NCBI RefSeq assembly: GCF_010682105.1
Contig: NZ_JAAGWH010000013.1
Coordinates: 62,001-126,000 of the forward strand
Length of the DNA: 64,000 nt
From: Modestobacter muralis
GTDB taxonomy: Bacteria > Actinomycetota > Actinomycetes > Mycobacteriales > Geodermatophilaceae
Direction of reading: 5' to 3'
Shown here: piece by piece, positions 18,903 through 30,847 of the stretch
How positions within the stretch are numbered: position 1 is the first letter of the stretch
Layout of the letters: each line of letters opens with the position of its first letter
Program-made: the position numbers and the translations under genes
Notes under the pieces: generated by a model
Seen by the model: only the letters and a program-made list of their open reading frames with translations
What the model was told of the DNA's origin: nothing
The model's database searches: none

Positions 18903-20336
18903 ATGTTGCACCGGGCCAACCACGCGGCCCGCCGGGCCCGTGACCGGATCAGGGCGGCCCGCGAGCACGACCCGCACGCCTGGCCGGAGGGCACCGTGCT
19001 GGTGCTCGAGGACGGCAGCCGCGCGGTCGTCGACCACGTCGAGGAGGCCGGCTCGGTCCCGTACCCGCCGGCCCGGGGCGACGGTGCCCACCCGGTCGGC
19101 AGCCCGCACCCGGACGCACCGGACGCCGACGTCCCGGGCGGGGTCAGCGGGCCGCCGGACCCGGGCGGCCCACCCCCGACCGCCGGGCGCGACCGCAGCA
19201 GCGGCAGCCTGCTGGGCCCCGACGGCGCCCTGCGCGCGGCCGAGCGCGACGTCCCCAACGGGCTGCGGATCGCCGCGGCCTGGTCGTGGCGGTCGATCGC
19301 GGTGGTGGCCGCGCTCTACCTGCTGCTGCGGGCGGCGGGCTACGTGGCCGTGGTCGTCGTCCCGGTGATCGTGGCGCTGCTGCTGGCGGCGCTGCTGCAG
19401 CCGGGGGCGGCGTTCCTGCGCCGCCGCGGCTGGCCGTCCTCGCTGGCCGCGCTGACCATGCTGGTGGTCGGGCTCGGCGTGGTCGCCGGCATCGTGACGC
19501 TGGTCGTGGAGGAGTTCGCCTCCGGCTACGACGACCTCGCCTCCCAGGTCGACGAGGGCCTGACCCAGGTGCAGGACTTCGTCACCCGCACGCTCCCGAT
19601 CACCGACGGCCAGATCACCGACGCCGTCGAGAGCGCCAACCAGGCCGTCGTCGACAACCGGGACCTGCTCACCTCCGGCGCGCTGACCACAGCCGCGACG
19701 GTCGGCGAGGTGCTCACCGGCGCCCTGCTGACCCTGTTCACGCTGTTCTTCTTCCTGATGGACGGCCGGCAGATCTGGCTGTGGGTCGTGGGGCTGACCC
19801 CCGCGAACTCCCAGGCCTACCTCGACGAGGCCGCCCGCCGCTCCTGGCGCACCCTGATCTCCTACGTGCGGGCGACGGTGGCCGTGGCCGGCTTCGACGC
19901 GGTCGTCATCGGCGTCGGCCTGCTGTTCCTCGGGACGCCGCTGGTCGTGCCGCTCGCGGCGCTGGTGTTCCTCGGCGCCTTCATCCCGATCATCGGGTCG
20001 TTCCTGGCCGGCACGGTGTCGGTGCTGGTGACCCTGGTGGCGGTCGGGCCGGTGCGGGCGCTGATCGCGTTCGGGATCATCGTGCTGGTCATGCAACTGG
20101 AGGGCCACGTGCTGCAGCCGCTGCTGCTCGGCCGGGCGGTGTCGGTGCACCCGCTGGCCGTGGTGCTGGGCATCGCCGGTGGCCTGCTGATCGGCGGCAT
20201 CTTCGGCGCACTGATCGCGGTGCCGGTCATCGCCTGCGCGAACGTCGCCGGCACCTACCTGTCCCGGCGGACCGAGGGGCCGCGGCCGCCGCAACCGGAC
20301 ACCCGCCGGGCGAAACGGCTGGTGACGACCGGCTGA
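18903..20336 (+). CDS. AI-2E family transporter
   Basis: The 477-residue membrane protein has an N-terminal polar region of about 130 residues, rich in Pro/Gly/Asp, then seven to eight hydrophobic segments. The family features are the paired helices near residues 135-200, a central soluble loop, and the C-terminal FLGAFIPIIGSFLAG and LEGHVLQPLLLGR motifs. Members export small molecules or sodium ions; the substrate here is unknown. The ATG follows CGGAGGA at good spacing. The long polar N-terminal extension is unusual. Confidence 0.85.
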   Translation: MLHRANHAARRARDRIRAAREHDPHAWPEGTVLVLEDGSRAVVDHVEEAGSVPYPPARGDGAHPVGSPHPDAPDADVPGGVSGPPDPGGPPPTAGRDRSSGSLLGPDGALRAAERDVPNGLRIAAAWSWRSIAVVAALYLLLRAAGYVAVVVVPVIVALLLAALLQPGAAFLRRRGWPSSLAALTMLVVGLGVVAGIVTLVVEEFASGYDDLASQVDEGLTQVQDFVTRTLPITDGQITDAVESANQAVVDNRDLLTSGALTTAATVGEVLTGALLTLFTLFFFLMDGRQIWLWVVGLTPANSQAYLDEAARRSWRTLISYVRATVAVAGFDAVVIGVGLLFLGTPLVVPLAALVFLGAFIPIIGSFLAGTVSVLVTLVAVGPVRALIAFGIIVLVMQLEGHVLQPLLLGRAVSVHPLAVVLGIAGGLLIGGIFGALIAVPVIACANVAGTYLSRRTEGPRPPQPDTRRAKRLVTTG

Positions 20337-20340
20337 GCTC

Positions 20341-20358
20341 GGCCGCCGTGGCGGCCGG
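20341..20358. terminator. hairpin between convergent AI-2E and SDR genes
   Basis: CGGCCGCC-GT-GGCGGCCG is a perfect inverted repeat between the two stop codons; the very short spacer makes the terminator call tentative. Confidence 0.35.
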
Positions 20359-20379
20359 GCCCAGACCGACCTGGCCGGG

Positions 20380-21294
20380 TCAGGCGGCGGTGGGGACGCC
20401 GGCGCCGGTGTAGGCGCCGGCCGCGATGTCGGCCAGCAGCGTCGGGCCGGTGGGCGTCCAGCCGAGCAGCTCCTGGGTGTGCGTGCTCGACGCGCTCAGG
20501 TCCTGGCCGAAGAACGCGCCCAGGAACCCGAAGTGGGCCACGGCGTCCTCCGGCGCCACCGAGGTGACCGGCAGCCCGAGCGCCGCACCGATGGCCTCGG
20601 CGACCGCCCGGGTGGGCACGCCCTCCTCGGCCACGACGTGCAGCCGGGAACCGGCCGGCGCCTGCTCCAGCCCGAGCCGGACCAGCCGGGCGGCGTCCGA
20701 GCGGTGCACCGCCGACCAGGCGTTGGTGCCGTCGCCCACGTACCCGGAGACGCCGGTGCGACGGGCTGCGTCGACGAGCATGGACACGAAGCCGTGGTCG
20801 CCGGTCCCGTGCACGGTCGGGGCGAAGCGCAGGCTGATGCTGCGGACGCCCCGGGCCACGTGCTCCAGCGCCAGGTTCTCCGCGCCCCCACGAGGAGCGT
20901 CCGGGCCCGTGAAGGGCGAGGCGTCGGACTCCAGCACCGGGCGGCCGCTGACCAGCCCGGCGACGCCGGCGGCGAGCAGGAACGGCCGGTCGGTGCCCTC
21001 GAGCACCTCGGCCAGGGTCTGGACGGCGGTCCGCTCGGCCCGGTTGGTGGCCGCCATGTCGGCCCAGTCGTGCTTGTTGGCCAGGTGGACGACGCCCTCG
21101 GCCTCGGCTGCCCCCCGGCGCAGCGCGTCGAGGTCGTCGAGGTCGCCGTGCAGCGGAGCGGCCCCCTTCTCCTGGAGCGCGGCGGCAGCGGCCGGCGTGC
21201 GGGCCAGCCCGACCACCTCGTGGCCGGCGGCCAGCAGCTCGTCGACCGTGGCCGCCCCGATCCAACCGCTCGCGCCCGTGACGAAGACCTTCAT
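20380..21294 (-). CDS. NAD(P)-dependent epimerase/reductase (extended/atypical SDR)
   Basis: The 304-residue protein begins with the Rossmann motif VTGASGWIGAATV (GxxGxxG), as in extended SDRs acting on nucleotide sugars or similar substrates. The usual YxxxK is not clear in the expected region (AENLALEHV), so it may be an atypical, redox-active or non-catalytic member. It is divergently transcribed from a TetR gene 84 bases away, with a duplicated element between them, and is probably its target. Confidence 0.8.
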   Translation of the reverse strand: MKVFVTGASGWIGAATVDELLAAGHEVVGLARTPAAAAALQEKGAAPLHGDLDDLDALRRGAAEAEGVVHLANKHDWADMAATNRAERTAVQTLAEVLEGTDRPFLLAAGVAGLVSGRPVLESDASPFTGPDAPRGGAENLALEHVARGVRSISLRFAPTVHGTGDHGFVSMLVDAARRTGVSGYVGDGTNAWSAVHRSDAARLVRLGLEQAPAGSRLHVVAEEGVPTRAVAEAIGAALGLPVTSVAPEDAVAHFGFLGAFFGQDLSASSTHTQELLGWTPTGPTLLADIAAGAYTGAGVPTAA

Positions 21295-21317
21295 GTCCTG
21301 CTCCTCTGCGTGGTGAC

Positions 21318-21361
21318 GTCAGTTGCTGTCGTCACCCTACGCCTCGATGTCAGTCGCTGTC
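21318..21361. promoter_or_regulatory. duplicated operator between SDR and TetR genes
   Basis: GTCAGTTGCTGTC at 21318-21330 and GTCAGTCGCTGTC at 21349-21361 differ at one base and start 31 bp apart (about three helical turns). A minus-strand TAGGGT box for the SDR gene lies between them (21334-21339) and the TACGCT box of the TetR gene abuts the second copy. Confidence 0.55.
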
Positions 21362-21366
21362 ATGAC

Positions 21367-21372
21367 TACGCT
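21367..21372 (+). promoter_or_regulatory. -10 box TACGCT of the TetR gene (leaderless)
   Basis: Six bases separate the box from GTG 21379. Confidence 0.6.
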
Positions 21373-21378
21373 CGTGCC

Positions 21379-21951
21379 GTGGCCAGGTGGGAGTCGGGGA
21401 CGCAGGAGCGCCTGCAGCGTGCCGCCCTCGACCTGTTCGCCGAGCACGGCTACGACGGGGTCACCGTCGCCCAGATCGCGGCGCACGCCGGCCTGACCGA
21501 GCGCACGTTCTTCCGCTGGTTCGCCGACAAGCGCGAGGTCCTCTTCCGCGGCCAGGAGGAGTTCGAGCAGGCCTTCCTCACCGGGATGACCGCAGCGCCG
21601 GACGGCGACGCGATGTCCCTGGCGATGGCCGGGCTCGCCGGCGGTGCGGCGCCCTTCACCGCCGAGCGGCACCCCTGGGCCCGCGCCCGGCAGCGGGCGA
21701 TCGACGCCCACCCCGCCCTCCGGGAGCGCGAGCTGCTCAAGCTGTCGGCGCTGGCCACCGCGCTGACGGGGGCCCTGACCGACCGCGGGGTGGGCCCGGT
21801 GCCGGCCGCGCTGGCGGCCGAGAGCGCGGTGGTCGTCTTCCGCACGGCCTTCACCGCCTGGATCGCCGGGGACGGCGCACGCCCCTTCGCCGAGGTGCAG
21901 GCCGAGGTCCTCGCCGAGCTGCACGCCCTGCTGGCCGCCGCCCGGGCCTGA
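21379..21951 (+). CDS. TetR-family regulator
   Basis: This 190-residue protein has an N-terminal TetR helix-turn-helix: AALDLFAEHGYDGVTVAQIA, then LTERTFFRWFADKREVLF. The C-terminal ligand domain is Ala-rich and not recognisable. GTG 21379 is supported by the leaderless promoter box. It is divergent from the SDR gene and probably represses it and itself through the repeated 13-bp element between them (inference). Confidence 0.88.
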   Translation: MARWESGTQERLQRAALDLFAEHGYDGVTVAQIAAHAGLTERTFFRWFADKREVLFRGQEEFEQAFLTGMTAAPDGDAMSLAMAGLAGGAAPFTAERHPWARARQRAIDAHPALRERELLKLSALATALTGALTDRGVGPVPAALAAESAVVVFRTAFTAWIAGDGARPFAEVQAEVLAELHALLAAARA

Positions 21952-22000
21952 CGAGGACGGCCGATCCGCCGTCGACCGCCGCGGAGGACGACCGGCGCGC

Positions 22001-23254
22001 TCAGACGGTGATGCGCCCCTCGACGGCGGCCAGCGCGATGTCGGTGCGCCAGTGCGCACCGGCCAGCCGCACCGACGCCAGGCGCTCGTAGACGGTCTGC
22101 CGGGCCGCGGCGAGGTCCTCGCCCACCGCGGTCACCGACAGCACCCGACCGCCGGCGGAGTGGACCAGGCCGTCGGGGCCGACGGCGGTCCCGGCGTGCA
22201 GGACGCCCTCGCCGTCGGCACCGGTGACCGGGTCGCCCAGGCGCGGGCGCTCCGGGTAGCCCTCGCTGGCGACGACGACGGTCACGGCCGCCCCGTCGCG
22301 CCAGCGCAGCGGCGGCTGCTCGGCCAGCGTCCCGGTGGCGGCGGCGTGCAGCAGCCCGGCCAGCGGGGTCTCCAGCAGCGGCAGCACGACCTGGGTCTCG
22401 GGGTCGCCGAAGCGGGCGTTGAACTCGACCACCCGGACGCCGGCCGAGGTCAGCGCCAGCCCGGCGTAGAGCAGGCCGCTGAACGGCTCGCCGCGGCGGC
22501 GCATCTCGTCGACGGTGGGCTGCAGGACGGTGACCAGGACCTCGGCGACCAGCCCGGCCGGCGCCCAGGGCAGCGGTGCGTAGGCGCCCATGCCGCCGGT
22601 GTTCGGGCCGCCGTCGCCGTCGTCGCGGCGCTTGGCGTCCTGCGCGGGCAGCAGCGGCACCACCGTCGTCCCGTCGGTGAGGGCGAACAGCGACACCTCG
22701 GGGCCGTCGAGGAACTCCTCGACCAGCACGGAGTGGCCGGCGTCCAGCACGGCCTGGCCGTGGGCGAGGGCGGCGTCGTGGTCGGTGGTGACCAGCACGC
22801 CCTTGCCGGCCGCCAGCCCGTCGTCCTTGACCACGTAGGGGGCGCCGGACTCGGCGAGGACGGTGTGCAGCTCGCCCGACCCGCCGACCGCCCAGGACCG
22901 CGCGGTCGGGACGCCGGCCGCGGTCATCACGTGCTTGGCGAAGGCCTTGGAGCCCTCGAGCTGGGCGGCCTGCGCCGACGGGCCGAAGCAGGCGATGCCG
23001 GCGTCGCGGACCGCGTCGGCGGCACCGGCCACCAGCGGCACCTCGGGGCCGACGACGACCAGGTCGGCCTGCCACTCGACGGCCAGCGCGGCGACGGCGA
23101 CCGGGTCGGTGGCGTCCAGCGCGAACGGTGCGGCGATCACCGCGGTCCCCGCGTTGCCCGGCGCGCACGCCAGCGCGGTGACCGCGGGGTCGGACTGCAG
23201 AGCCACGCACAGGGCGTGCTCCCGGGCACCGGAGCCGATCACGAGGACGCGCAC
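22001..23254 (-). CDS. purD: phosphoribosylamine-glycine ligase
   Basis: The 417-residue GAR synthetase joins phosphoribosylamine and glycine with ATP. It starts [15 protein letters not shown] and shows the ATP-grasp landmarks [26 protein letters not shown] and [14 protein letters not shown] 23254 is chosen because it begins the conserved strand and follows a TACGTT box by seven bases. It is monocistronic. Confidence 0.96.
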   Translation of the reverse strand: MRVLVIGSGAREHALCVALQSDPAVTALACAPGNAGTAVIAAPFALDATDPVAVAALAVEWQADLVVVGPEVPLVAGAADAVRDAGIACFGPSAQAAQLEGSKAFAKHVMTAAGVPTARSWAVGGSGELHTVLAESGAPYVVKDDGLAAGKGVLVTTDHDAALAHGQAVLDAGHSVLVEEFLDGPEVSLFALTDGTTVVPLLPAQDAKRRDDGDGGPNTGGMGAYAPLPWAPAGLVAEVLVTVLQPTVDEMRRRGEPFSGLLYAGLALTSAGVRVVEFNARFGDPETQVVLPLLETPLAGLLHAAATGTLAEQPPLRWRDGAAVTVVVASEGYPERPRLGDPVTGADGEGVLHAGTAVGPDGLVHSAGGRVLSVTAVGEDLAAARQTVYERLASVRLAGAHWRTDIALAAVEGRITV

Positions 23255-23261
23255 GCTGCAG

Positions 23262-23267
23262 AACGTA
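23262..23267 (-). promoter_or_regulatory. -10 box TACGTT of purD (leaderless)
   Basis: On the minus strand TACGTT, CTGCAGC, then GTG at 23254. Confidence 0.6.
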
Positions 23268-23410
23268 CCGATCACCCGGCCGGCCGACCGTTCTCCTCTC
23301 CCGTCACACCGACGACTGAGATCTCCCTCACACGGGTGGGGCGACTCTCCAGGTGAGCGCGTCGTCCACCGATCTGACTCCATGACGTCGGCGCGCGTTC
23401 ACGACACGGC

Positions 23411-23430
23411 CAGGGAACTGGAGTTCCCTG
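23411..23430 (+). promoter_or_regulatory. perfect palindrome at the glycerophosphodiesterase start
   Basis: CAGGGAACT-GG-AGTTCCCTG ends five bases before the ATG at 23436. It could be an operator or a hairpin covering the GGAGG that follows. If the alternative ATG at 23382 is used it would lie inside the coding region. Confidence 0.4.
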
Positions 23431-23435
23431 GAGGC

Positions 23436-24482
23436 ATGCAGGAGACCGGCCTGAAGGCCGTTCGCTCGCCCAGCCTGGAGCGCTCGCCGCTCGTCATCGG
23501 GCACCGCGGCGCGCCGAGCTATCGACCCGAGCACACGCGAGCCAGCTACGAGCTGGCCATCGACCTGGGCGCCGACCTCATCGAGCCCGACCTCGTCCTC
23601 ACCCGTGACCTGCACCTGGTCGCGCGGCACGAGAACGAGCTGTCCCGGTCGACCGACGTCGCCGGCCACCCCGAGTTCGCCGACCGTCGGCGCACCCAGG
23701 AGGTGGACGGCGAGGAGCTGACCGGCTGGTTCGCCGAGGACTTCACCCTCGCCGAGCTGCGCACCCTGGGCGCCGTCGAGCGCACCCCCGGGATGCGCCC
23801 GATGAACACCGCCTACGACGGCCGCTACGGCGTCCTCACCTTCGCCGAGGTGATCGAGGTGGCCCGCAGCCGCTCGACCTCCGGCCGCGTGGTGCGGGTG
23901 CAGGCCGAGTTGAAGTCGCCGTCCTGGTACGCAGCCCAGGGGATGCCGATGGTGGAGCTCGTCGCCGACGAGCTGCGCCGGATGGACGCCGCCTGCCAGG
24001 GCGGGTCGGTGGTCGTGCAGGCCTTCGACCCCGCTGCGCTGCGCGAGCTGCACGACGACCTCGGCCCGGACGGCCCGAAGCTGGTGCAGCTGATCGACGA
24101 GGAGGGCGTCCAGGACGCCCTGGTCACCCCCTCCGGGCTGCGCGAGATCTCGACCTACGCGCAGGGCATCGCCCCGCACAAGGGCCGGATCCTGCTGCAC
24201 GGGGCCGACGGCGGGCTGGTGGGCGTCTCCGACCTCATCACCCAGGCCCATCGCGCCGGGCTGACCGTCGAGCCGTGGACGCTGCGGCCGGAGAACGTGT
24301 TCCTGCCCGCGCACCTGCGCCGCGGCGGCGACCCCCGGGGCTTCGGCGACGCCCAGACCGAGGCCCGCCTGCTCTTCGCCCTCGGGGTCGACGGCGTGAT
24401 CACCGACGCCCCGGAGACCGCCTACCGGGCCCGCTCGGAGCTCTCCGCCGCCGCCATGGCCCCGGTCCGCCCCCGCGTCTGA
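23436..24482 (+). CDS. glycerophosphodiester phosphodiesterase
   Basis: This 348-residue cytoplasmic-type GDPD hydrolyses glycerophosphodiesters to an alcohol and glycerol-3-phosphate. Catalytic landmarks are IGHRGAPSYRPEHT near residue 19 (HR and the first His/Glu), IEPDLVLTRD, then the second His in LVARHENELSRSTDV, and the C-terminal EPWTLRPEN and DGVITDAPE. No signal peptide is seen. The ATG at 23436 is the last start before the conserved core; an in-frame ATG at 23382 is possible. Confidence 0.88.
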   Translation: MQETGLKAVRSPSLERSPLVIGHRGAPSYRPEHTRASYELAIDLGADLIEPDLVLTRDLHLVARHENELSRSTDVAGHPEFADRRRTQEVDGEELTGWFAEDFTLAELRTLGAVERTPGMRPMNTAYDGRYGVLTFAEVIEVARSRSTSGRVVRVQAELKSPSWYAAQGMPMVELVADELRRMDAACQGGSVVVQAFDPAALRELHDDLGPDGPKLVQLIDEEGVQDALVTPSGLREISTYAQGIAPHKGRILLHGADGGLVGVSDLITQAHRAGLTVEPWTLRPENVFLPAHLRRGGDPRGFGDAQTEARLLFALGVDGVITDAPETAYRARSELSAAAMAPVRPRV

Positions 24483-24497
24483 GCCCACCGCCCCACC

Positions 24498-24755
24498 GAC
24501 TGTGCGCTCGTCGGGCCGTCAGCACCCCGGACAGCCCGCCGAGCGCACACTCGCGTGCCGGTCGGCCGCACCGCTGCCCGGCCCACCGACTGTGCAGTCA
24601 GCGGGCCCCAGCACGGCCGGGCACCCCGCTGAGCGCACAGTCGGCGTCGTCCGGAGTCGGGGACGCACGGGTGAGCCGACGTCGGCACGCGACCACGGCG
24701 TCGCCGGAAGCGACTGTGGGCTGACGTCGCGGAGCCGGAGGCTCCCGACGTCAGC
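24498..24755. repeat. array of three imperfect palindromic elements in a 336-bp gap
   Basis: Copy 1 pairs 24498-24510 with 24540-24552 (12 of 13). Copy 2 pairs 24586-24605 with 24625-24644 (18 of 20). Both begin CCACCGACTGTGC and are near-tandem, about 88 bp apart. Copy 3 has GCTGACGTCG/CGACGTCAGC arms (24720-24729 and 24746-24755) enclosing GGAGCC-GGA-GGCTCC, preceded by the shared CGACTGTG at 24711-24718. No gene is visible in 24483-24818. Confidence 0.7.
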
Positions 24756-24782
24756 GCACGAAGCGGCTCAGCACGAGCCGGG

Positions 24783-24817
24783 GACCCTGCCTGGCCGCGC
24801 TGCGGCCCGGCAGGGTC
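24783..24817 (-). terminator. purA terminator
   Basis: GACCCTGCC at 24783-24791 pairs with GGCAGGGTC at 24809-24817 around an inner GGCCGC-GCT-GCGGCC stem, one base beyond the purA stop. Confidence 0.75.
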
Positions 24818-24818
24818 G

Positions 24819-28026
<3,208 letters not shown>

Positions 28027-28030
<4 letters not shown>

Positions 28031-28851
28031 GCACCGCGGCCGGGAGCACGGCGGACGGCGGCAGCACGCCGCCGGTGCTGGAGCTGCGGGGGGCGACCGC
28101 GCGCTTCGGCAGCGTGGCCGCCCTGTCGTCGGTGGACCTCGCGCTGCGCGGCGGGCAGGTCACCTGCCTGCTCGGGGAGAACGGCTCGGGCAAGTCGACG
28201 CTGGTCGGCGTCCTGTCCGGGATGCGGCGGCTGTCCGAGGGCGAGCTGCTGCTCGACGGGCGCCCGGCGCGGTTCCGCTCACCACGCCAGGCGCGGGCCG
28301 CCGGCATCGCGACCGTCTGGCAGGACCTGGCGATCGCCCCGCTGATGTCGGTGTGGCGGAACTTCTTCCTCGGCGCGGAGCCCACCCGCGGGCCGCGGCC
28401 CCTGCGCCGGCTGGACGTCGCGCGCGCGCAGCAGGTCACCACCACCGCGATGGCGGGCGTCGGCGTGGTGGGGCTGGACCCCGACCAGCCGGCCAGCGCG
28501 CTGCAGGCCGGTGAGCGGCAGAGCCTGGCGATCGCCCGGGCGCTGCACTTCGGTGCGCGGGTGCTGGTGCTGGACGAGCCGACCGCCCCGATGACGGTGG
28601 CGCAGCGGGCCCTGGTCCTGCAGTCGGTCGTGGCCGCGCGGGAGGCCGGGCTGGCCGTGGTGTTCGTGACGCACAGCCCGCAGTACGCCCACCTGGTGGG
28701 CGACCGGTTCGTGCTACTGGGCGGCGGCCGGGTGGCCGGCGACCTGACGGCGGAGGACGTCGACGTGCACGACCTCACCCGGCTGGTCGCCGGCGGCGAC
28801 GAGCTGTCCCGGCTGACCGAGGCGCTGCGCTCGGCCCGCCCCGGCCACTGA
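28027..28851 (+). CDS. sugar ABC transporter ATP-binding protein, second copy with altered signature
   Basis: This 274-residue single ABC domain is a paralogue of the ATPase at 728-1540. Walker A GENGSGKS and Walker B VLVLDEP are intact, and the Q-loop region VWQDLAIAPLMSVWRNFF is shared. The signature reads LQAGERQ instead of LSGGERQ and the D-loop region APMT replaces SALG. The Ser of the signature normally contacts ATP, so activity may be reduced or altered. It is the second gene of a pair lacking a binding protein, followed by a terminator. Confidence 0.85.
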
Positions 28852-28852
28852 G

Positions 28853-28880
28853 CGGCCCCTCCCGTCGTCGGGAGGGGCCG
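28853..28880. terminator. terminator shared by the ABC pair and the small membrane protein
   Basis: A perfect 12-bp GC stem (28853-28864 with 28869-28880) with a TCGT loop between two convergent stop codons. Confidence 0.75.
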
Positions 28881-28884
28881 GTGG

Positions 28885-29031
28885 TCAGTTGGTGAAGACG
28901 CTGACACCACCCGGGCCGACCAGCAGGCCGACGACGATGAGGACGATGCCCCACAGGACCTGCTTGCGGATGATGGCGAAGATGCCGGACACCACGAGGA
29001 TGACGGCGAGGATCCACAGGATCGTGGCCAT
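28885..29031 (-). CDS. GPGG-motif small membrane protein, 48 residues
   Basis: Two hydrophobic helices (ILWILAVILVVSGIFAII and VLWGIVLIVVGLLV) are separated by a basic turn RKQ and followed by the diagnostic GPGGVSVF. This is the small actinobacterial GPGG-motif family, function unknown. The ATG at 29031 is preceded by GGTTCTCCC-type sequence with only a weak ribosome site; a TAGCGT box lies about 55 bases upstream. Confidence 0.8.
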   Translation of the reverse strand: MATILWILAVILVVSGIFAIIRKQVLWGIVLIVVGLLVGPGGVSVFTN

Positions 29032-29146
29032 GGGAGAACCCCTCTGCTCGGGGCGACGCCCCACTGGCGTCGACCGGCGGCTGACGCTAGACCTTGATCA
29101 ACAACTCCGCATCTGGACGATCGCGGGTCGTTGACCTGGGCAATGA

Positions 29147-29189
29147 CCACCGGGCCCGCCGTCCGACGTGCGGACGGCGGGCCCGGTGG
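29147..29189 (-). terminator. terminator of the fba-DUF3151 operon
   Basis: A perfect 19-bp stem (29147-29165 with 29171-29189) and a five-base loop, 27 bases beyond the DUF3151 stop. Confidence 0.85.
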
Positions 29190-29216
29190 GTGGAGTGCCC
29201 CGGGACGGGGTGTCGG

Positions 29217-29618
29217 TCAGGCGGCCAGCGAGGGGTCGCAGTCGGCGAGCAGCTGCAGGCAGCGTGCCTCCTCGTCGACCTCCCCGATCACCCCGGCGGC
29301 CTCGGCCAGCACGGTGACGCAGCGCAGGAAGCCGCGGTTGGGCTCGTGCGACCACGGCACCGGGCCGAAGCCCTTCCAGCCGTTGCGGCGCAGGGCGTCC
29401 AGGCCGCGGTGGTAGCCGGTGCGGGCGTAGGCGTAGGCCTCGATCGTGTTCCCGGCCTGCAGCGCGGCCTCGGCCAACGCGGCCCAGGCGGCACTGGAGG
29501 TCGGGTGGGCCGCGGCCACCTCGGCCGGGTCGGTGCCGGAGGCCAGGGCGGCGGTGCCGGGGTCGACGGGGAGCAGGGTGGGCGGGGGCTCACCGAGCAG
29601 GTTGTGACTGTGGGTCAT
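29217..29618 (-). CDS. DUF3151 family protein
   Basis: This 133-residue soluble protein matches the actinobacterial DUF3151 family. It starts MTHSHNLLGEPPPTLLP and is helical and TPR-like in its middle (AAWAALAEAALQAGNTIEAYAYARTGYHRGLDALRRNGW, seen here as AYAYARTGYHRGLD and RRNGWKGFGPVPW). Function is unknown. It starts 4 bases after the aldolase stop, so it is co-transcribed with fba, as is usual for the family. Confidence 0.85.
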   Translation of the reverse strand: MTHSHNLLGEPPPTLLPVDPGTAALASGTDPAEVAAAHPTSSAAWAALAEAALQAGNTIEAYAYARTGYHRGLDALRRNGWKGFGPVPWSHEPNRGFLRCVTVLAEAAGVIGEVDEEARCLQLLADCDPSLAA

Positions 29619-29622
29619 CGGG

Positions 29623-30651
29623 TCAGCCTGCCTGGGACTGGCCGGCGGACAGCAGGTCCTCGCAGGCCTGCACCACGCGGTCGGCCATCGCGCCCTCGGC
29701 CACCTTCATGTAGGTGCGCGGGTCGTAGAGCTTCTTGGTCCCGACCTCGCCGTCGACCTTGAGCACGCCGTCGTAGTTGCTGAACATGTGCCCGGCGATG
29801 GAGCGGGTCAGCGCGTACTGGGTGTCGGTGTCGACGTTCATCTTGACCACGCCGTAGGTGATGGCCTCGCGGATGTCGGACAGGTCGGAACCCGAGCCGC
29901 CGTGGAAGACCAGGTTGAACGGCTTCTCCGCCGTGCCGAACTGCTCGGCGACGACCTCCTGGCCGCGCTTGAGCACGTCGGGCCGGAGCTTGACGTTGCC
30001 GGGCTTGTAGACGCCGTGCACGTTGCCGAAGGTGGCGGCCAGCAGGTAGACGCCCTTGTCACCGAAGCCGAGGGCCTCGGCGGTGCGGACGAAGTCGCCG
30101 TCGGCCGTGTAGAGCTTCTCGTTGATCTCGTGGGCGACGCCGTCCTCCTCGCCACCGACGACACCGATCTCCAGCTCGAGCACGATCTTGGCTTTGGCCG
30201 CCTCGGCGAGCAGCTCCTGGGCGATCTCGAGGTTCTCGGTCAGCTCGATGGCCGAGCCGTCCCACATGTGCGACTGGAACAGCGGCTCCTGACCGGCGGC
30301 GACACGGTCCTGGGAGATCGCGATCAGCGGCCGGACGTAGGTGTCCAGCTTGTCCTTGGGGCAGTGGTCGGTGTGCAGCGCGACCTGGACCGGGTAGCGC
30401 TCGGCGACGACGTGGGCGAACTCGGCCAGCGCGACCGCACCGGTGACCATGTCCTTGACCCGGGTGCCCGAGCCGAACTCGGCACCGCCGGTCGAGAACT
30501 GGATGATCCCGTCACTGCCGGCATCGGCGAAGCCGCGCAGGGCGGCGTTGATCGTCTCGGAGGACGTGCAGTTGATCGCCGGATAGGCGAACCCGCCCTC
30601 CTTCGCCCGGGTGATCATGTCGGCGTAGACCTCGGGGGTCGCGATGGGCAT
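29623..30651 (-). CDS. fba: class II fructose-bisphosphate aldolase
   Basis: The 342-residue zinc aldolase cleaves fructose-1,6-bisphosphate in glycolysis and runs in reverse in gluconeogenesis. Zinc ligands and substrate residues are in VALHTDHCPKDKLD, LELEIGVVGGEEDG, LLAATFGNVHGVY and VFHGGSGS, and KMNVDTDTQYA follows. The ATG at 30651 begins the conserved MPIATPEVYADM. It is the first gene of an operon with DUF3151. Confidence 0.96.
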   Translation of the reverse strand: MPIATPEVYADMITRAKEGGFAYPAINCTSSETINAALRGFADAGSDGIIQFSTGGAEFGSGTRVKDMVTGAVALAEFAHVVAERYPVQVALHTDHCPKDKLDTYVRPLIAISQDRVAAGQEPLFQSHMWDGSAIELTENLEIAQELLAEAAKAKIVLELEIGVVGGEEDGVAHEINEKLYTADGDFVRTAEALGFGDKGVYLLAATFGNVHGVYKPGNVKLRPDVLKRGQEVVAEQFGTAEKPFNLVFHGGSGSDLSDIREAITYGVVKMNVDTDTQYALTRSIAGHMFSNYDGVLKVDGEVGTKKLYDPRTYMKVAEGAMADRVVQACEDLLSAGQSQAG

Positions 30652-30833
30652 GCGGTGCACTCCTGATGTCGGGACCAGCGGTGGTGCTCTGCTCGGGGCA
30701 GTATCCCGCCGGGTGATCGACTCGCGCCCGTCCGGGGTCCTCCCGCCCGTGCCGACCGCTCCGTGACCGACCTCACCCACCCCCGGCGGGGTGGGCCCAC
30801 GAGTCCTGCCAGCTCCCGGCCAGGTCCGGCCCG

Positions 30834-30839
30834 TAGCCT
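30834..30839 (+). promoter_or_regulatory. -10 box TAGCCT of the DedA gene (leaderless)
   Basis: Eight bases separate the box from ATG 30848. Confidence 0.5.
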
Positions 30840-30847
30840 GCCCGGCG

